A stretch of 64,000 nucleotides of DNA from Paenibacillus puerhi. GTDB taxonomy: Bacteria > Bacillota > Bacilli > Paenibacillales > NBRC-103111. The notes beneath the pieces are model-generated. The model did not search any database. It was not told the origin of the DNA and saw nothing but the letters and a program-made list of their open reading frames with translations. The position numbers were made by a program, and so were the translations under genes. Location: positions 1-64,000 of the forward strand of contig NZ_WUWM01000023.1 of NCBI RefSeq assembly GCF_009846885.1, written 5' to 3'. Shown here piece by piece: positions 19,599 to 28,499 of this stretch (positions are counted from its first letter, which is position 1; every line of letters starts with the position of its first letter).

Positions 19599-19772
19599 TT
19601 ACTGATTGATGATCTCTCTGCTCTTGTACGTGCCGCAAGATTTGCACACGCGGTGAGCCAATTTCATTTCGCCGCAATGGCTGCATTTCACCATACCCGG
19701 TACTTCCAATTTAAAGTGAGTCCGACGCTTGTCACGGCGTGTTTTGGACGTTCTCCTTTGAGGTACTGCCAT
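19599..19772 (-). CDS. rpmF: 50S ribosomal protein L32
   Basis: L32 is a small zinc-ribbon ribosomal protein. From ATG 19772 (AGGAGGTGGGAAAT upstream) it has 57 residues, [17 protein letters not shown] being diagnostic. Four cysteines in CSHCGEMK and CKSCGTYK form the zinc site, so this is the zinc-binding paralogue. It is transcribed with yceD. Confidence 0.98.
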   Translation of the reverse strand: MAVPQRRTSKTRRDKRRTHFKLEVPGMVKCSHCGEMKLAHRVCKSCGTYKSREIINQ

Positions 19773-19816
19773 ATTTCCCACCTCCTTCAACGAATTCACG
19801 CGTACGGCGCCCCGTC

Positions 19817-20341
19817 CTACTCGTTCTTGAATAAATCTGCAAGACCTGCCAGACGCGGGTCGATCTTGTCCGTTCTGCAGCCGCACTCCCGCTCGTTACG
19901 ATCGGTACCGCAGGAGGGGCACAAGCCTTTGCAATCTTCTTTGCATAGAGGAATGTACGGAAGCGAGAACATGACGCTCTCAGCCAGAAACGGCTTGAGC
20001 TCGATGCGGTCGCCCGACACGTACAGGACATCGTCAGCATCCTCGTCCTCTTCGTCCGGTTCTTCCGCCGCGTTCTCCTCGCCCTTCACAAACGTTTCAT
20101 GAAAAGGAATCTCCACATGATCGTGAACAGCCGTCAGACAGCGGGAGCAGGAAAGCTCCACGTCCAGCTCCAGGTTGCCTTCCACCACGGCCGCGCCATC
20201 GACATCGCGCGCTTCGAGCTGCACGCTTAGCGGTCCGTACCCGGTTAGGCTTCCATCCTTGGGCAGCACGTCCGTCAGGTCTTCTTGACCCTCCAGCTTC
20301 AGCAGCCCTTTCGACGACAATTCCTTCCAATGTATAAACAT
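19817..20341 (-). CDS. yceD: YceD/YlbN family protein (DUF177)
   Basis: This family is encoded before rpmF in most bacteria and is needed for normal 23S rRNA levels; the mechanism is unclear. From ATG 20341 (GGGGTGATAACT before it) it has 174 residues. A cysteine pair CSRCL lies mid-protein, and a C-terminal cluster [13 protein letters not shown] plus CGC suggests a metal site. An acidic stretch [17 protein letters not shown] separates the halves. Confidence 0.92.
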   Translation of the reverse strand: MFIHWKELSSKGLLKLEGQEDLTDVLPKDGSLTGYGPLSVQLEARDVDGAAVVEGNLELDVELSCSRCLTAVHDHVEIPFHETFVKGEENAAEEPDEEDEDADDVLYVSGDRIELKPFLAESVMFSLPYIPLCKEDCKGLCPSCGTDRNERECGCRTDKIDPRLAGLADLFKNE

Positions 20342-20368
20342 AGTTATCACCCCAAACAAACAAAGATT

Positions 20369-20420
20369 ATTATATCGATTAGTCTTACCTTTTGTCAACA
20401 TTTTCACTTCATGATATAGT
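20369..20420. promoter_or_regulatory. Overlapping divergent promoters for yceD-rpmF and tmcAL
   Basis: Minus strand: TTGACA (20393-20398), 18-base spacer, TATAAT (20369-20374), leading into yceD. Plus strand: TTGTCA (20392-20397), 17-base spacer, TATAGT (20415-20420), leading into tmcAL. The two -35 boxes are the same bases read on opposite strands. Confidence 0.75.
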
Positions 20421-20472
20421 GATGAATCATAGGCCATTGACTGCGAAATGTCAATATGCGGAGGAATTATCC

Positions 20473-21762
20473 ATGCGGACCGTCGGTCTCATCGTTGAAT
20501 ACAACCCGTTACATAACGGACATCTCTACCATTTCCAGCAGTCCAGGCAAGCTGCGGACGCCCAGGCCGTAGTCTGCGTGATGAGCGGCCACTTCCTTCA
20601 GCGAGGCGAGCCTGCCCTGGCGGACAAGTGGGCGCGCGCCGAGATGGCGCTGGCGATGGGCGCGGATCTCATACTTGAGCTGCCCGTCGCCTATTCGTCG
20701 CAGCCGGCCGAATGGTTCGCTTACGGAGCGGTCGCCACGCTGGAGGCTACCGGCATCGTGGACAGCCTCTGCTTCGGCAGCGAAAGCGGGGATCTTGGCG
20801 AGCTTGACGCAGCCGCCGCCTTGCTGCAGGAGGAGCCGCCGGCGTTCCGGGAGGCCCTCGCCGAAGAGCTGGCCGGGGGAGCTCCTTACCCGGCAGCCTA
20901 CAGTGCAGCCGTGGCCCGGCTGCTGCCCGGCACCGACAAAGCCGAGCTGGCCAAGCCGAACAATACGCTCGGCCTTCATTATCTGATCGCGCTCCGGCGT
21001 CTTGGCAGCGCGATCCAGCCGTTGACCATCCGCCGCACCAAGGCGGAGTACAGTCAGGCTGAGGTGACGGACGCTCGGATCGCCAGCGCGACGGCCTTGC
21101 GCAAGCTGCTGCTGGAGAAGGGCACGCTGGATGAGATTCGGCCGTACGTGCCGGAGGCGACAGCGCGCATCCTGGAGCGCGAATGGCATGCAGGCCGTGC
21201 TCCGGTCCACTGGGAGCTGTTCGCCAAGCCGCTGCTGCAGAGACTGCTCACGCAAACGCCCGAGCAGCTCGCGTCGATCGCGGAAGTGACCGAAGGGCTG
21301 GAGCATCGCATACGCGCCGCGCTTGGCAGCTGTGTCCCGCCTCATACTCCTGTCGTCGATACGCTGCTGGGACAGCTGAAGACAAGACGGTACACCCGCA
21401 CCAAGCTTCAGCGGATGCTGCTTCGCATATTGCTCGGCCATACCAAGGAAGAGCTTAGCGCCGACAAGCTCGCCCGCGGGATTTCGTACATTCGCGTGCT
21501 GGGCTTCAGCGAACGCGGACGCGGACTGCTGAAGCAGATGAAATCAAAGGCGAAGGTGCCCGTCGTCACCAAAGTCACGACCTCGCCTTCGCCTTTCCTG
21601 GAGATGGATATTCGCGCCACGTCCGTCTATTCGCTGGCCTTCCCCGAATCGTCGGCCCGCGACTGGCTGCGCGATTATTATGAACCGCCCGTCCGAACGG
21701 AAGAGGCGCCGGCTTCTGCGACGGACGATCAGGAAGCCTTGGGGGCCAGCTCCGCCAAATAG
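20473..21762 (+). CDS. tmcAL: tRNA(Met) cytidine acetate ligase TmcAL (YlbM)
   Basis: TmcAL uses ATP and acetate to form N4-acetylcytidine at the wobble base of elongator tRNA-Met. From ATG 20473 (GGAGG eight bases before) it has 429 residues. The nucleotidyltransferase motif NPLHNGHLYH is at 14-23, and an RNA-binding C-terminal half follows. Its 3' end overlaps the convergent sepM gene by 34 bases. Confidence 0.94.
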   Translation: MRTVGLIVEYNPLHNGHLYHFQQSRQAADAQAVVCVMSGHFLQRGEPALADKWARAEMALAMGADLILELPVAYSSQPAEWFAYGAVATLEATGIVDSLCFGSESGDLGELDAAAALLQEEPPAFREALAEELAGGAPYPAAYSAAVARLLPGTDKAELAKPNNTLGLHYLIALRRLGSAIQPLTIRRTKAEYSQAEVTDARIASATALRKLLLEKGTLDEIRPYVPEATARILEREWHAGRAPVHWELFAKPLLQRLLTQTPEQLASIAEVTEGLEHRIRAALGSCVPPHTPVVDTLLGQLKTRRYTRTKLQRMLLRILLGHTKEELSADKLARGISYIRVLGFSERGRGLLKQMKSKAKVPVVTKVTTSPSPFLEMDIRATSVYSLAFPESSARDWLRDYYEPPVRTEEAPASATDDQEALGASSAK

Positions 21763-22817
21763 CGGAGCGCGTCCTCCACGGTGCCTACCGGCACGATCTT
21801 CATGCTCGTACCGATCTCCTTGCCGCGCTCCACGGCGGCGGAATAGTTAGGTATCGTAGCGCCGTTAGCCGCTTTGGCATCCTTCGGGGCGAAAAAAATC
21901 TCCGCTCCCGCCCGGTCCGCCGCAACGACCTTGTGCAGGATGCCTCCGATGACGCCCACCTTTCCGTCCGGATCGATCTCCCCGGTTCCTGCGATCCGAT
22001 GTCCCTTGGTCAGGTCCTCCGGACTAAGCCGATTCATGATCTCCAGCGTAAACATCAGCCCGGCGGAGGGTCCGCCTATTTCGCCCGCCTGGATCGTGAC
22101 CTGATGCTCCGGCTTGTCCGGCTGCACGCTGTGCACCTCAGCCGGCGCAATCCCAAGTCCTACGCGTCTGGCCGACGCCTCCACCTTCTCTTGATCCGGC
22201 AGAACAGCCAAAGCGATCTCCCGCGTTCTCGTCACATCCCCTCGTTTAAAGCCTACCCGTGCCGTGTCCCCGGCTTTTTTATTCTGAAGCGCCGCCCGCA
22301 TCTCGTCATAAGTATGGATAGGCTTGCCTTCCAGCTCTACGATGGTATCTCCCGCTTGAAGCTCGCCCGCTGCCGGAAACCCAGGAAATACCTGCAAAAC
22401 CACGACGGCATCCTTTCGGATGTGATAGGGAATGTGCAATTGGTTATATGCCGCTTGGATCGCATCCGCCTGCGACGTATGCATCACGATTTCTTGACGC
22501 TGGGAGTACTCCGCTTGGGTTTCGTTGTTTTTCAGCAGATCCTTCTTCGCTCTCAGCTCCTGATACGGCGTGAGGAAAGACATCATATACGCTGCCAGGT
22601 TAACTTCGCTTAATTGAACGGTCGTCAGCATGAACTGTCCCTTGTCCTCGCCGGCCGGCTCCTTGACCTGCACCATAGGCGCAAGCACCTCCGCCGTCCC
22701 CGGCTTGAGAATGTAATACGGCATCGGAACAAAATAAACGACGTATAAGAGTAAAATAGCCGCGAACACCGAAAATACGATGCGCGACGCTTTTTTTATG
22801 TGTCCGGTATCTTCCAT
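21729..22817 (-). CDS. sepM: PDZ-domain Lon-type membrane protease SepM/YlbL
   Basis: The family combines one N-terminal membrane segment, a PDZ domain and a Lon-like Ser-Lys protease facing outside. In Bacillus subtilis YlbL clears the division inhibitor YneA; streptococcal SepM trims a peptide pheromone. From ATG 22817 (GGGAGAGCT before it) it has 362 residues: membrane segment 13-33, PDZ around FPGFPAAGELQAGDTIVELEG, catalytic serine in GEIGGPSAGLMFTLE, lysine in DPDGKVGVIGGILHKV. The 3' end overlaps tmcAL. Confidence 0.93.
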   Translation of the reverse strand: MEDTGHIKKASRIVFSVFAAILLLYVVYFVPMPYYILKPGTAEVLAPMVQVKEPAGEDKGQFMLTTVQLSEVNLAAYMMSFLTPYQELRAKKDLLKNNETQAEYSQRQEIVMHTSQADAIQAAYNQLHIPYHIRKDAVVVLQVFPGFPAAGELQAGDTIVELEGKPIHTYDEMRAALQNKKAGDTARVGFKRGDVTRTREIALAVLPDQEKVEASARRVGLGIAPAEVHSVQPDKPEHQVTIQAGEIGGPSAGLMFTLEIMNRLSPEDLTKGHRIAGTGEIDPDGKVGVIGGILHKVVAADRAGAEIFFAPKDAKAANGATIPNYSAAVERGKEIGTSMKIVPVGTVEDALRYLAELAPKAS

Positions 22818-22942
22818 AGCTCTCCCACCTCTGTCTGCACCGACTTCCGATTTGCCCTCTTGCCCTAGCGTACGCGCCACAGGTCTATTCCATGCAATCG
22901 GCGCGTAAACATGTACCAATCTGACAAGCCGGAGGGATTCGG

Positions 22943-24223
22943 ATGCCCCGCTTATCCGCCCTGATCTCCCCCAGGCTGGCCACCTTTCTGCTCGGCGCCG
23001 GAGCTCTTGCCCTCGTGGTCAGCATCATTGCGTTCCCCGACCAAGCCTTCCGATCCTCGCTGCAAGGGCTGCATCTTTGGTGGAAGCTCGTCTTTCCCGC
23101 TCTGCTGCCGTTCCTGATCCTGACCGAGCTGCTCCGCGGCCTTGGCCTGATGCACGGGTTCGGCGTATTGCTGGAGCCGCTGTTCCGTGCGCTGCTGCGC
23201 ATCCCCGGCATCGGGGGCTTCGTCATAGCGGTCGGCTTCACCGCAGGGATGCCGGCCGGGGCCGCCGCCGTCAGCGCGCTTCGTTCCAATCGCCAGCTGA
23301 CGCGCGAGGAAGGCGAGAGGCTCCTGGCCGCCTCTCACCTGCTCAGTCCGGTTATTCTGATCAGCGTCGTCGGCGTGGGCTTTCTTAATAGCGCACCCGC
23401 CGGGCTGGCGCTCGCGGTCATCCATTATGGCACCGCCTTGATCCTCGCGGTCGTCCACCGTTTGAGGCTGCCGGCCCCTGCCGATAAGACCTATTCTGCC
23501 CGCCCAAATGCCGGTGTGTTCCGGCGTTTCTTCTCGGCATGGGAAGAAGCGCGAGAACAGGATGGCCGAACATTCGGCAAACTGCTCGGTGATGCCGTAG
23601 TCTCAAGCGTACAGCAGCTTTTCGTGATCGGCGGCTTCATGATGATGTTTTCGTTGATTCTTCAGGCCATTACGTTGACCGGCTTGGTCGAAGCGGCGGC
23701 GTCCTTCCTGCTGGCCTGGAGCGATGGAGCGCTGTCCGATCTACTAAGCCCGATACTTGCCGCCTCCGTCGCCGGGCTATTCGAGCCGCATCTGGGCGCC
23801 TACGCCCTTACCCGGCTGCTAGCTCCCGGAACGGAAGGCGGCCTCCCGTGGGGCATCGCTGCGCTCAGCGCTTTTCTAGCCTGGGGCGGCCTCTCTTCCC
23901 ATGCTCAGGTGCGAAGCCTAACGGCCGCGACAGATCTACGCTTCTCGCGCTTCGTGCTGGCGCGTCTGCAGCACGGAGGCATCGCCTATATCGCGACCCT
24001 GCTGGCCTGGCATCCGCTATATGCGTATTTCGGCCGCCCTGCGGCCATCTCCGCCTGGGCCCCCTCGCTAGCTCAAAACCACAGCTGGCTGATGGAGCAA
24101 CACCGCTGGTGGCCTTTTATCAGCCCGATGATGCTGCAGTTCGGCAGCACTCTGCTCGCCATGCTTCTGCTGTCCATTTTTGCGGCTTTCTTATTTCACC
24201 GGGGCCGCAAATCCTCCAAGTAG
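22943..24223 (+). CDS. ylbJ: Sporulation membrane protein YlbJ (SpoVV)
   Basis: YlbJ, also called SpoVV in Bacillus subtilis, is a mother-cell membrane protein that moves dipicolinic acid toward the forespore. The 426 residues contain several hydrophobic segments, with the family features PALLPFLILTELLRGLGL and GFTAGMPAGAAAVSALR. The start ATG follows GGAGGGATTCGG. The gene is monocistronic and ends three bases before the convergent coaD. It marks the organism as a spore former. Confidence 0.92.
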   Translation: MPRLSALISPRLATFLLGAGALALVVSIIAFPDQAFRSSLQGLHLWWKLVFPALLPFLILTELLRGLGLMHGFGVLLEPLFRALLRIPGIGGFVIAVGFTAGMPAGAAAVSALRSNRQLTREEGERLLAASHLLSPVILISVVGVGFLNSAPAGLALAVIHYGTALILAVVHRLRLPAPADKTYSARPNAGVFRRFFSAWEEAREQDGRTFGKLLGDAVVSSVQQLFVIGGFMMMFSLILQAITLTGLVEAAASFLLAWSDGALSDLLSPILAASVAGLFEPHLGAYALTRLLAPGTEGGLPWGIAALSAFLAWGGLSSHAQVRSLTAATDLRFSRFVLARLQHGGIAYIATLLAWHPLYAYFGRPAAISAWAPSLAQNHSWLMEQHRWWPFISPMMLQFGSTLLAMLLLSIFAAFLFHRGRKSSK

Positions 24224-24226
24224 CCC

Positions 24227-24775
<549 letters not shown>

Positions 24776-25330
24776 TTATCCGCCCATGCGGAACACGGTT
24801 ATGGTCGTATCTCCATATTCCGCCCGGCGTATCGGCACCAGCTCACCGATCGGCTCTCCATAGTGATCGTCGGTATCGTGCTCCACAACCACCCTCGCCC
24901 CTTCCGTCAACAGCGCCTCGCCTGCAAGCTCCTCCAGAAGCTCTTGAATCACCTTTAACCGGTAGGGCGGGTCCACAAACACCAGATCGAAGGCATGCTC
25001 CCGCTTCGCCAGCGCCTTCAAAGCTCTTAGCGCATCGTTGCGGTATACCTCGGCTCGATCCTCGAAGCCTGTCGCCTTCAGGTTCATCCGAATCGTATCG
25101 ATCGCTTTTTTGTCCATATCCGTCAATACCGCCCGCTGCATCCCGCGGCTAAGCGCCTCAATGCTCAGGCCGCCCGTTCCCGCAAACAGATCAAGCACGA
25201 GGCCCCCGTCAAAATACGGGCCGATCATACTGAATATGGCTTCCTTCACTTTATCCGTGGTGGGCCTTGTCCCCATCCCCGGCACCGCTTTGAGCGTCCT
25301 GCCTTTGGCGCTGCCCGAAATTACCCTCAT
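24776..25330 (-). CDS. rsmD: 16S rRNA (guanine-966-N2)-methyltransferase RsmD (YlbH)
   Basis: RsmD methylates G966 of 16S rRNA. The 184 residues start MRVISGSAKGRTL. The SAM-binding motif is DLFAGTGGLSIEALSRG and the catalytic motif for exocyclic amino groups is DLVFVDPPY (a DPPY motif). It forms a pair with coaD, as in many Bacillota. A minus-strand promoter is visible just upstream. Confidence 0.96.
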   Translation of the reverse strand: MRVISGSAKGRTLKAVPGMGTRPTTDKVKEAIFSMIGPYFDGGLVLDLFAGTGGLSIEALSRGMQRAVLTDMDKKAIDTIRMNLKATGFEDRAEVYRNDALRALKALAKREHAFDLVFVDPPYRLKVIQELLEELAGEALLTEGARVVVEHDTDDHYGEPIGELVPIRRAEYGDTTITVFRMGG

Positions 25331-25367
25331 GTTCGTGCATCCTTCCTTCTTCTAGCTGAATACCGTT

Positions 25368-25397
25368 ATCGTACCATAAAGAGGAAACGTTGCACAA
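25368..25397 (-). promoter_or_regulatory. Possible promoter of rsmD-coaD
   Basis: TTGTGC (25392-25397) and TACGAT (25368-25373) are 18 bases apart, about 38 bases upstream of the rsmD start. The boxes are moderate matches. Confidence 0.45.
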
Positions 25398-25439
25398 AGC
25401 GATGCGAAAAAAATGTGCGGCGCATGTATAGCTTTCCGT

Positions 25440-25582
25440 AATTTCGGCTATCCTACCATTATCGACATCCGAAAATGTCGTAGATAACCGCGGAGAAGGC
25501 TTACGTTCCCCATAAGCTCTTCGTCCGGTTTCTCCTCTCCCATGAATTTGGACCTCGTCGCGAGACGGGGTCCGATTTTTTA
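25440..25582 (+). ncRNA. Candidate structured RNA ending in a plus-strand terminator
   Basis: The 286-base gap between rsmD and the permease gene, both on the minus strand, contains a clear plus-strand terminator. It has stem GGACCTCGTC/GACGGGGTCC (25550-25559 and 25564-25573), loop GCGA, then GATTTTTTATG. Upstream are CGACAT/ATGTCG and a GGAGAA...TTCTCC stem enclosing GCTTA/TAAGC. No plus-strand gene precedes it, so a small RNA is the simplest reading. No convincing plus-strand promoter was found. A ylbH (rsmD) leader RNA class exists in Bacillota, but that would be on the other strand. Confidence 0.4.
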
Positions 25583-25616
25583 TGGGTATTAAGGATGCTT
25601 TGGATCCGTGCCTCTT

Positions 25617-26300
25617 TTAATGCGCCCTTCCCCTCGTAAAAAGCAAACCGCCAGCCACGAATATCGCATATAGAATTAGGTTAAATCCGACTCCCAGCCA
25701 TAGCGAGTCGTTGAATAGCAGTGCATTGAAAAAAGCAACGACATGAACGCGAAGTGACGGAATCGCCGTTCCGATCGGAATGAACGCAATGAGCAGCGCC
25801 CACATCAGCCAGCCCACAGGGTGGTAATAACCGGAGCTCAACATACTCAGAAGCGCCATTGCCATCAAGTAAAAGGCCGTTTGATAAAGGATGGAGCCTG
25901 CAAAACCAAAATCGTTCCAATGAAAAGCTTCAATTAGATCAACAGCGCTGGAGTAATTTCCGAACACATGGACTTGAAGCACAACCCATAAAGAGTTGCA
26001 TAAAGCGACTGCTGCCGCCCAGACGGCAAAAACGGTATGGATCCCCATAAAATACTGCTCCCGGCTTGCACCCAAGCTCACGATACGCTTGTAATAACTG
26101 AGCGGCAGCACAATAGCGAGAAGCGGCAATATGAGAATCAGCAGATTGCTTTCCGATAGACGGCTATCTCCGATGTTCTCTATAGTGAGGTTAACGATAA
26201 GCTCCGCCAGCCTTCCAAGCAGGATCAGAAAAATAACGCACCAGATATAAATCCTCATTTGCAAGTAAGTTGCCTTTACATGAACGGCCGCTGCACCCAA
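25617..26300 (-). CDS. ABC transporter permease, YtrC-like
   Basis: A 227-residue hydrophobic protein with about six membrane segments (LPLLAIVLPLSYY, TAFYLMAMALLSML, VGFNLILYAIFVAGGLLF among them) and no other domain. It is the third gene of a GntR regulator - ATPase - permease set, with a one-base gap to the ATPase gene, which makes it the membrane part of that exporter. Substrate unknown; similar sets respond to cell-wall antibiotics in Bacillus. The first residues before MRIYIWCV are unusual for a membrane protein, so the true start may be internal. Confidence 0.7.
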   Translation of the reverse strand: MGAAAVHVKATYLQMRIYIWCVIFLILLGRLAELIVNLTIENIGDSRLSESNLLILILPLLAIVLPLSYYKRIVSLGASREQYFMGIHTVFAVWAAAVALCNSLWVVLQVHVFGNYSSAVDLIEAFHWNDFGFAGSILYQTAFYLMAMALLSMLSSGYYHPVGWLMWALLIAFIPIGTAIPSLRVHVVAFFNALLFNDSLWLGVGFNLILYAIFVAGGLLFTRGRAH

Positions 26301-26301
26301 C

Positions 26302-27171
26302 TTAGGAACCCCCTTCGATTAAATACGAGAAAAACTTTTGAAGCGTCAGATTCTCAATCGAAATGTCCAACTGGCGCGCCTGCTGCCTGTCCCCATCATC
26401 CAGCTTCTCGTAAATAGCGGCAAGTGTGCCGCGGCCGTAAGCTTCGCTGTATAATACCCGCTTCTCAGCCGTAAACAAGGCCACTGCCTCGGAATTTCCC
26501 CGGATCAGATGAGCAGCCGTACGTATGTATTCCATGTCGTCATGAAGCAAGAAAGAACCGGCTTCCATGATATAGACTCTTTCCACGACAGGGGCAATTT
26601 CGTCAATCAAATGCGTGGAAAGTAAAATCGTACGAGGATGATTGGCGTAATCCTCCAACAGCGTCTTGTAAAATCGGTCTCGCATTAATACGTCGAGCCC
26701 AAGTACCGGCTCATCGTATAAAGTAAGCGAAGCCCGGCTGGCCAGACCAATGATGTTTCCTACGAGTGACTCCGTGCCCCTTGAAAGCTGTCTGATTTTT
26801 TTTTGCGAATCGATCCGAAAGATGCTTAGCAGTTCATGTGCGTACGTCCAATCCCATCGAGGATGGAACTTCGCGGCAAACTGCAAAATTTCGATAACCC
26901 TCGCTCCTCCAAAGTGTTTATATTGGTCGCGTACGTAACAGAAATCTGTTGGAAGCTCCCCTCTGCCCAGCTGTTTGCCATGGACCTCAATTGTGCCGGA
27001 GTTTGGCAAGATTCCACCCGCGATTGTGTTAAGCAACGTGGTTTTTCCAGCTCCATTCCGTCCGAGCAAGCCATAAATTAAATTTTCCTCCAATTGAAGG
27101 TCCAAATTCCGCAAGGCGTGGGTTCGACCGTATTTTTTGTTCAAATTGCCGCATGCCAAGGCTATACTCAC
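26302..27171 (-). CDS. ABC transporter ATP-binding protein, YtrB-like
   Basis: The 289 residues show Walker A GRNGAGKTTLLNTIAGG, a D-loop region LTLYDEPVLGLD and the H-loop STHLIDE. The signature is RQLSRGTESLV instead of LSGGQ, as often seen in exporters paired with small GntR repressors. A C-terminal tail of about 80 residues is family-specific. It lies between the gntR-type gene and the permease gene in one operon. Confidence 0.88.
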   Translation of the reverse strand: MSIALACGNLNKKYGRTHALRNLDLQLEENLIYGLLGRNGAGKTTLLNTIAGGILPNSGTIEVHGKQLGRGELPTDFCYVRDQYKHFGGARVIEILQFAAKFHPRWDWTYAHELLSIFRIDSQKKIRQLSRGTESLVGNIIGLASRASLTLYDEPVLGLDVLMRDRFYKTLLEDYANHPRTILLSTHLIDEIAPVVERVYIMEAGSFLLHDDMEYIRTAAHLIRGNSEAVALFTAEKRVLYSEAYGRGTLAAIYEKLDDGDRQQARQLDISIENLTLQKFFSYLIEGGS

Positions 27172-27178
27172 GGCTCTC

Positions 27179-27562
27179 TCAGTCCTTTCTCAGCTGTTTG
27201 ATCATGTCGATGATCTCTTCAATCGTCAGGCCAAGCTTGTCTGCCTCGCTTAGAAGATCCGACAACAGTTCTTTATGGAAACGATCTCTCCGTTTCAGTT
27301 GGATCTTCTGTTTCGCCTCCGGTGTGACAAACATGCCAAGCCCTCTTTTTTTGTACAGAATACCTTCATTTACGAGCAGGCCGATCCCTTTGACTACCGT
27401 GGCCGGATTAATTTGAAACAGCTGAGAGAATTGCGCCACGGAAAGAATTTGTTCGTCCACGTGGAAAGTGCCGTTCAGAATATCATCCTCAATGATGTAG
27501 GCGACCTGTTGAAAAATCGGTTGCTTATCGTCAAAAGTAACGTTCATTTTGTCACCATTCAC
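27179..27562 (-). CDS. GntR-family regulator, short YtrA type
   Basis: The 127 residues contain the GntR winged helix (PIFQQVAYIIEDDILNGTF, then VAQFSQLFQINPATVVKGIGLLVNEGILYKKRGLGMFV) and only a short helical tail, which defines the YtrA subgroup that lacks an effector domain. Such proteins repress adjacent ABC operons. It heads its own operon and faces a second ABC operon. Near-identical operator copies in both promoters suggest it controls both. Confidence 0.9.
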   Translation of the reverse strand: MNGDKMNVTFDDKQPIFQQVAYIIEDDILNGTFHVDEQILSVAQFSQLFQINPATVVKGIGLLVNEGILYKKRGLGMFVTPEAKQKIQLKRRDRFHKELLSDLLSEADKLGLTIEEIIDMIKQLRKD

Positions 27563-27563
27563 C

Positions 27564-27618
27564 CTATTAGTATGTTACCTGTATAGCACACCATAATAGA
27601 AACGGAAACAGTTGTCAA
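27564..27618 (-). promoter_or_regulatory. Promoter and operator of the GntR-ABC operon
   Basis: Minus strand: TTGACA (27613-27618), 17-base spacer, TATGGT (27590-27595). Overlapping and following the -10 is the dyad GTGTGCTA-N6-TAACATAC (27570-27591). The gntR start lies immediately downstream. Confidence 0.8.
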
Positions 27619-27680
27619 CATTCCAAATCTCGCTCATGCTGCATCGTCATCGGGATTAAGCGCGAACAAACGATCGTGTA

Positions 27681-27735
27681 TTGACAACCAAACAGCGAGG
27701 TATTATGGTATGTTATATGAGTAGTACACTAATAC
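27681..27735 (+). promoter_or_regulatory. Promoter and operator of the second ABC operon
   Basis: Plus strand: TTGACA (27681-27686), 17-base spacer, TATGGT (27704-27709). The dyad GTATGTTA-N6-TAGTACAC (27708-27729) follows at the same place as in the divergent promoter. About 50 bases remain to the ATPase start at 27786. Confidence 0.8.
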
Positions 27736-27785
27736 ACAGACATTGAAGATTCCATTCATGGGATTAAAGCAGATGATTAAGGGAG

Positions 27786-28499
27786 ATGGAAGAAGTGAAA
27801 AAGCTAATTGAATTCAAACAGGTCACGAAGGAATATCAGGTGGGGGAAGTGCTAATCAAGGCGCTGGACGGCGTTGATTTTTCCATATCGGAGGGAGAGT
27901 TTGTCGTCGTGTTGGGAGCGAGCGGTGCGGGAAAAAGCACGATTCTGAATATACTGGGCGGCATGGATACCGCTACCTCGGGCGAAGTGATGGTTGGTGA
28001 TCAGGACCTTACAAAATTAAGCGAAAACAAACTAACCCAATATCGCGGCGAGAAGGTAGGCTTTGTTTTTCAATTTTACAACCTGCTCCCGAATTTAAGC
28101 GCCTTGGAAAATGTTGAATTTGCTACTGAAGTATGCAGGAACCATCTGAATGCCAAAGACGTTTTGCATCAAGTCGGCTTGAGAGATCGGATCCGAAACT
28201 TCCCGTCCCAGCTTTCCGGAGGCGAGCAGCAGCGAGTGGCGATAGCAAGAGCCGTCGCCAAAAATCCTTTGCTTTTGCTTTGCGACGAACCAACCGGCGC
28301 TTTGGATTATGTGACGGGCAAGTCCGTTTTAAAGCTTCTTGAAGATTTGAACAAGGAAACGAACAAATGTGTCGTCCTGGTCACGCATAATACAGCGATT
28401 GCTGCTATGGCCGATAAAGTGATCAAGGTGAAAAGCGGTAAAATCGAAAGCATTACGATGAACGACAGAAGACAAAGCGCTGAAGGGATTGAATGGTGA
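27786..28499 (+). CDS. ABC transporter ATP-binding protein, MacB/LolD type
   Basis: The 237 residues are a full ATPase: Walker [18 protein letters not shown]-loop [19 protein letters not shown], signature [16 protein letters not shown], Walker [15 protein letters not shown]-loop VTHN. This class works with a FtsX-like permease and exports or senses peptides and lipids. The stop overlaps the permease start at 28493-28499. Control by the divergent GntR regulator is likely. Confidence 0.93.
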   Translation: MEEVKKLIEFKQVTKEYQVGEVLIKALDGVDFSISEGEFVVVLGASGAGKSTILNILGGMDTATSGEVMVGDQDLTKLSENKLTQYRGEKVGFVFQFYNLLPNLSALENVEFATEVCRNHLNAKDVLHQVGLRDRIRNFPSQLSGGEQQRVAIARAVAKNPLLLLCDEPTGALDYVTGKSVLKLLEDLNKETNKCVVLVTHNTAIAAMADKVIKVKSGKIESITMNDRRQSAEGIEW

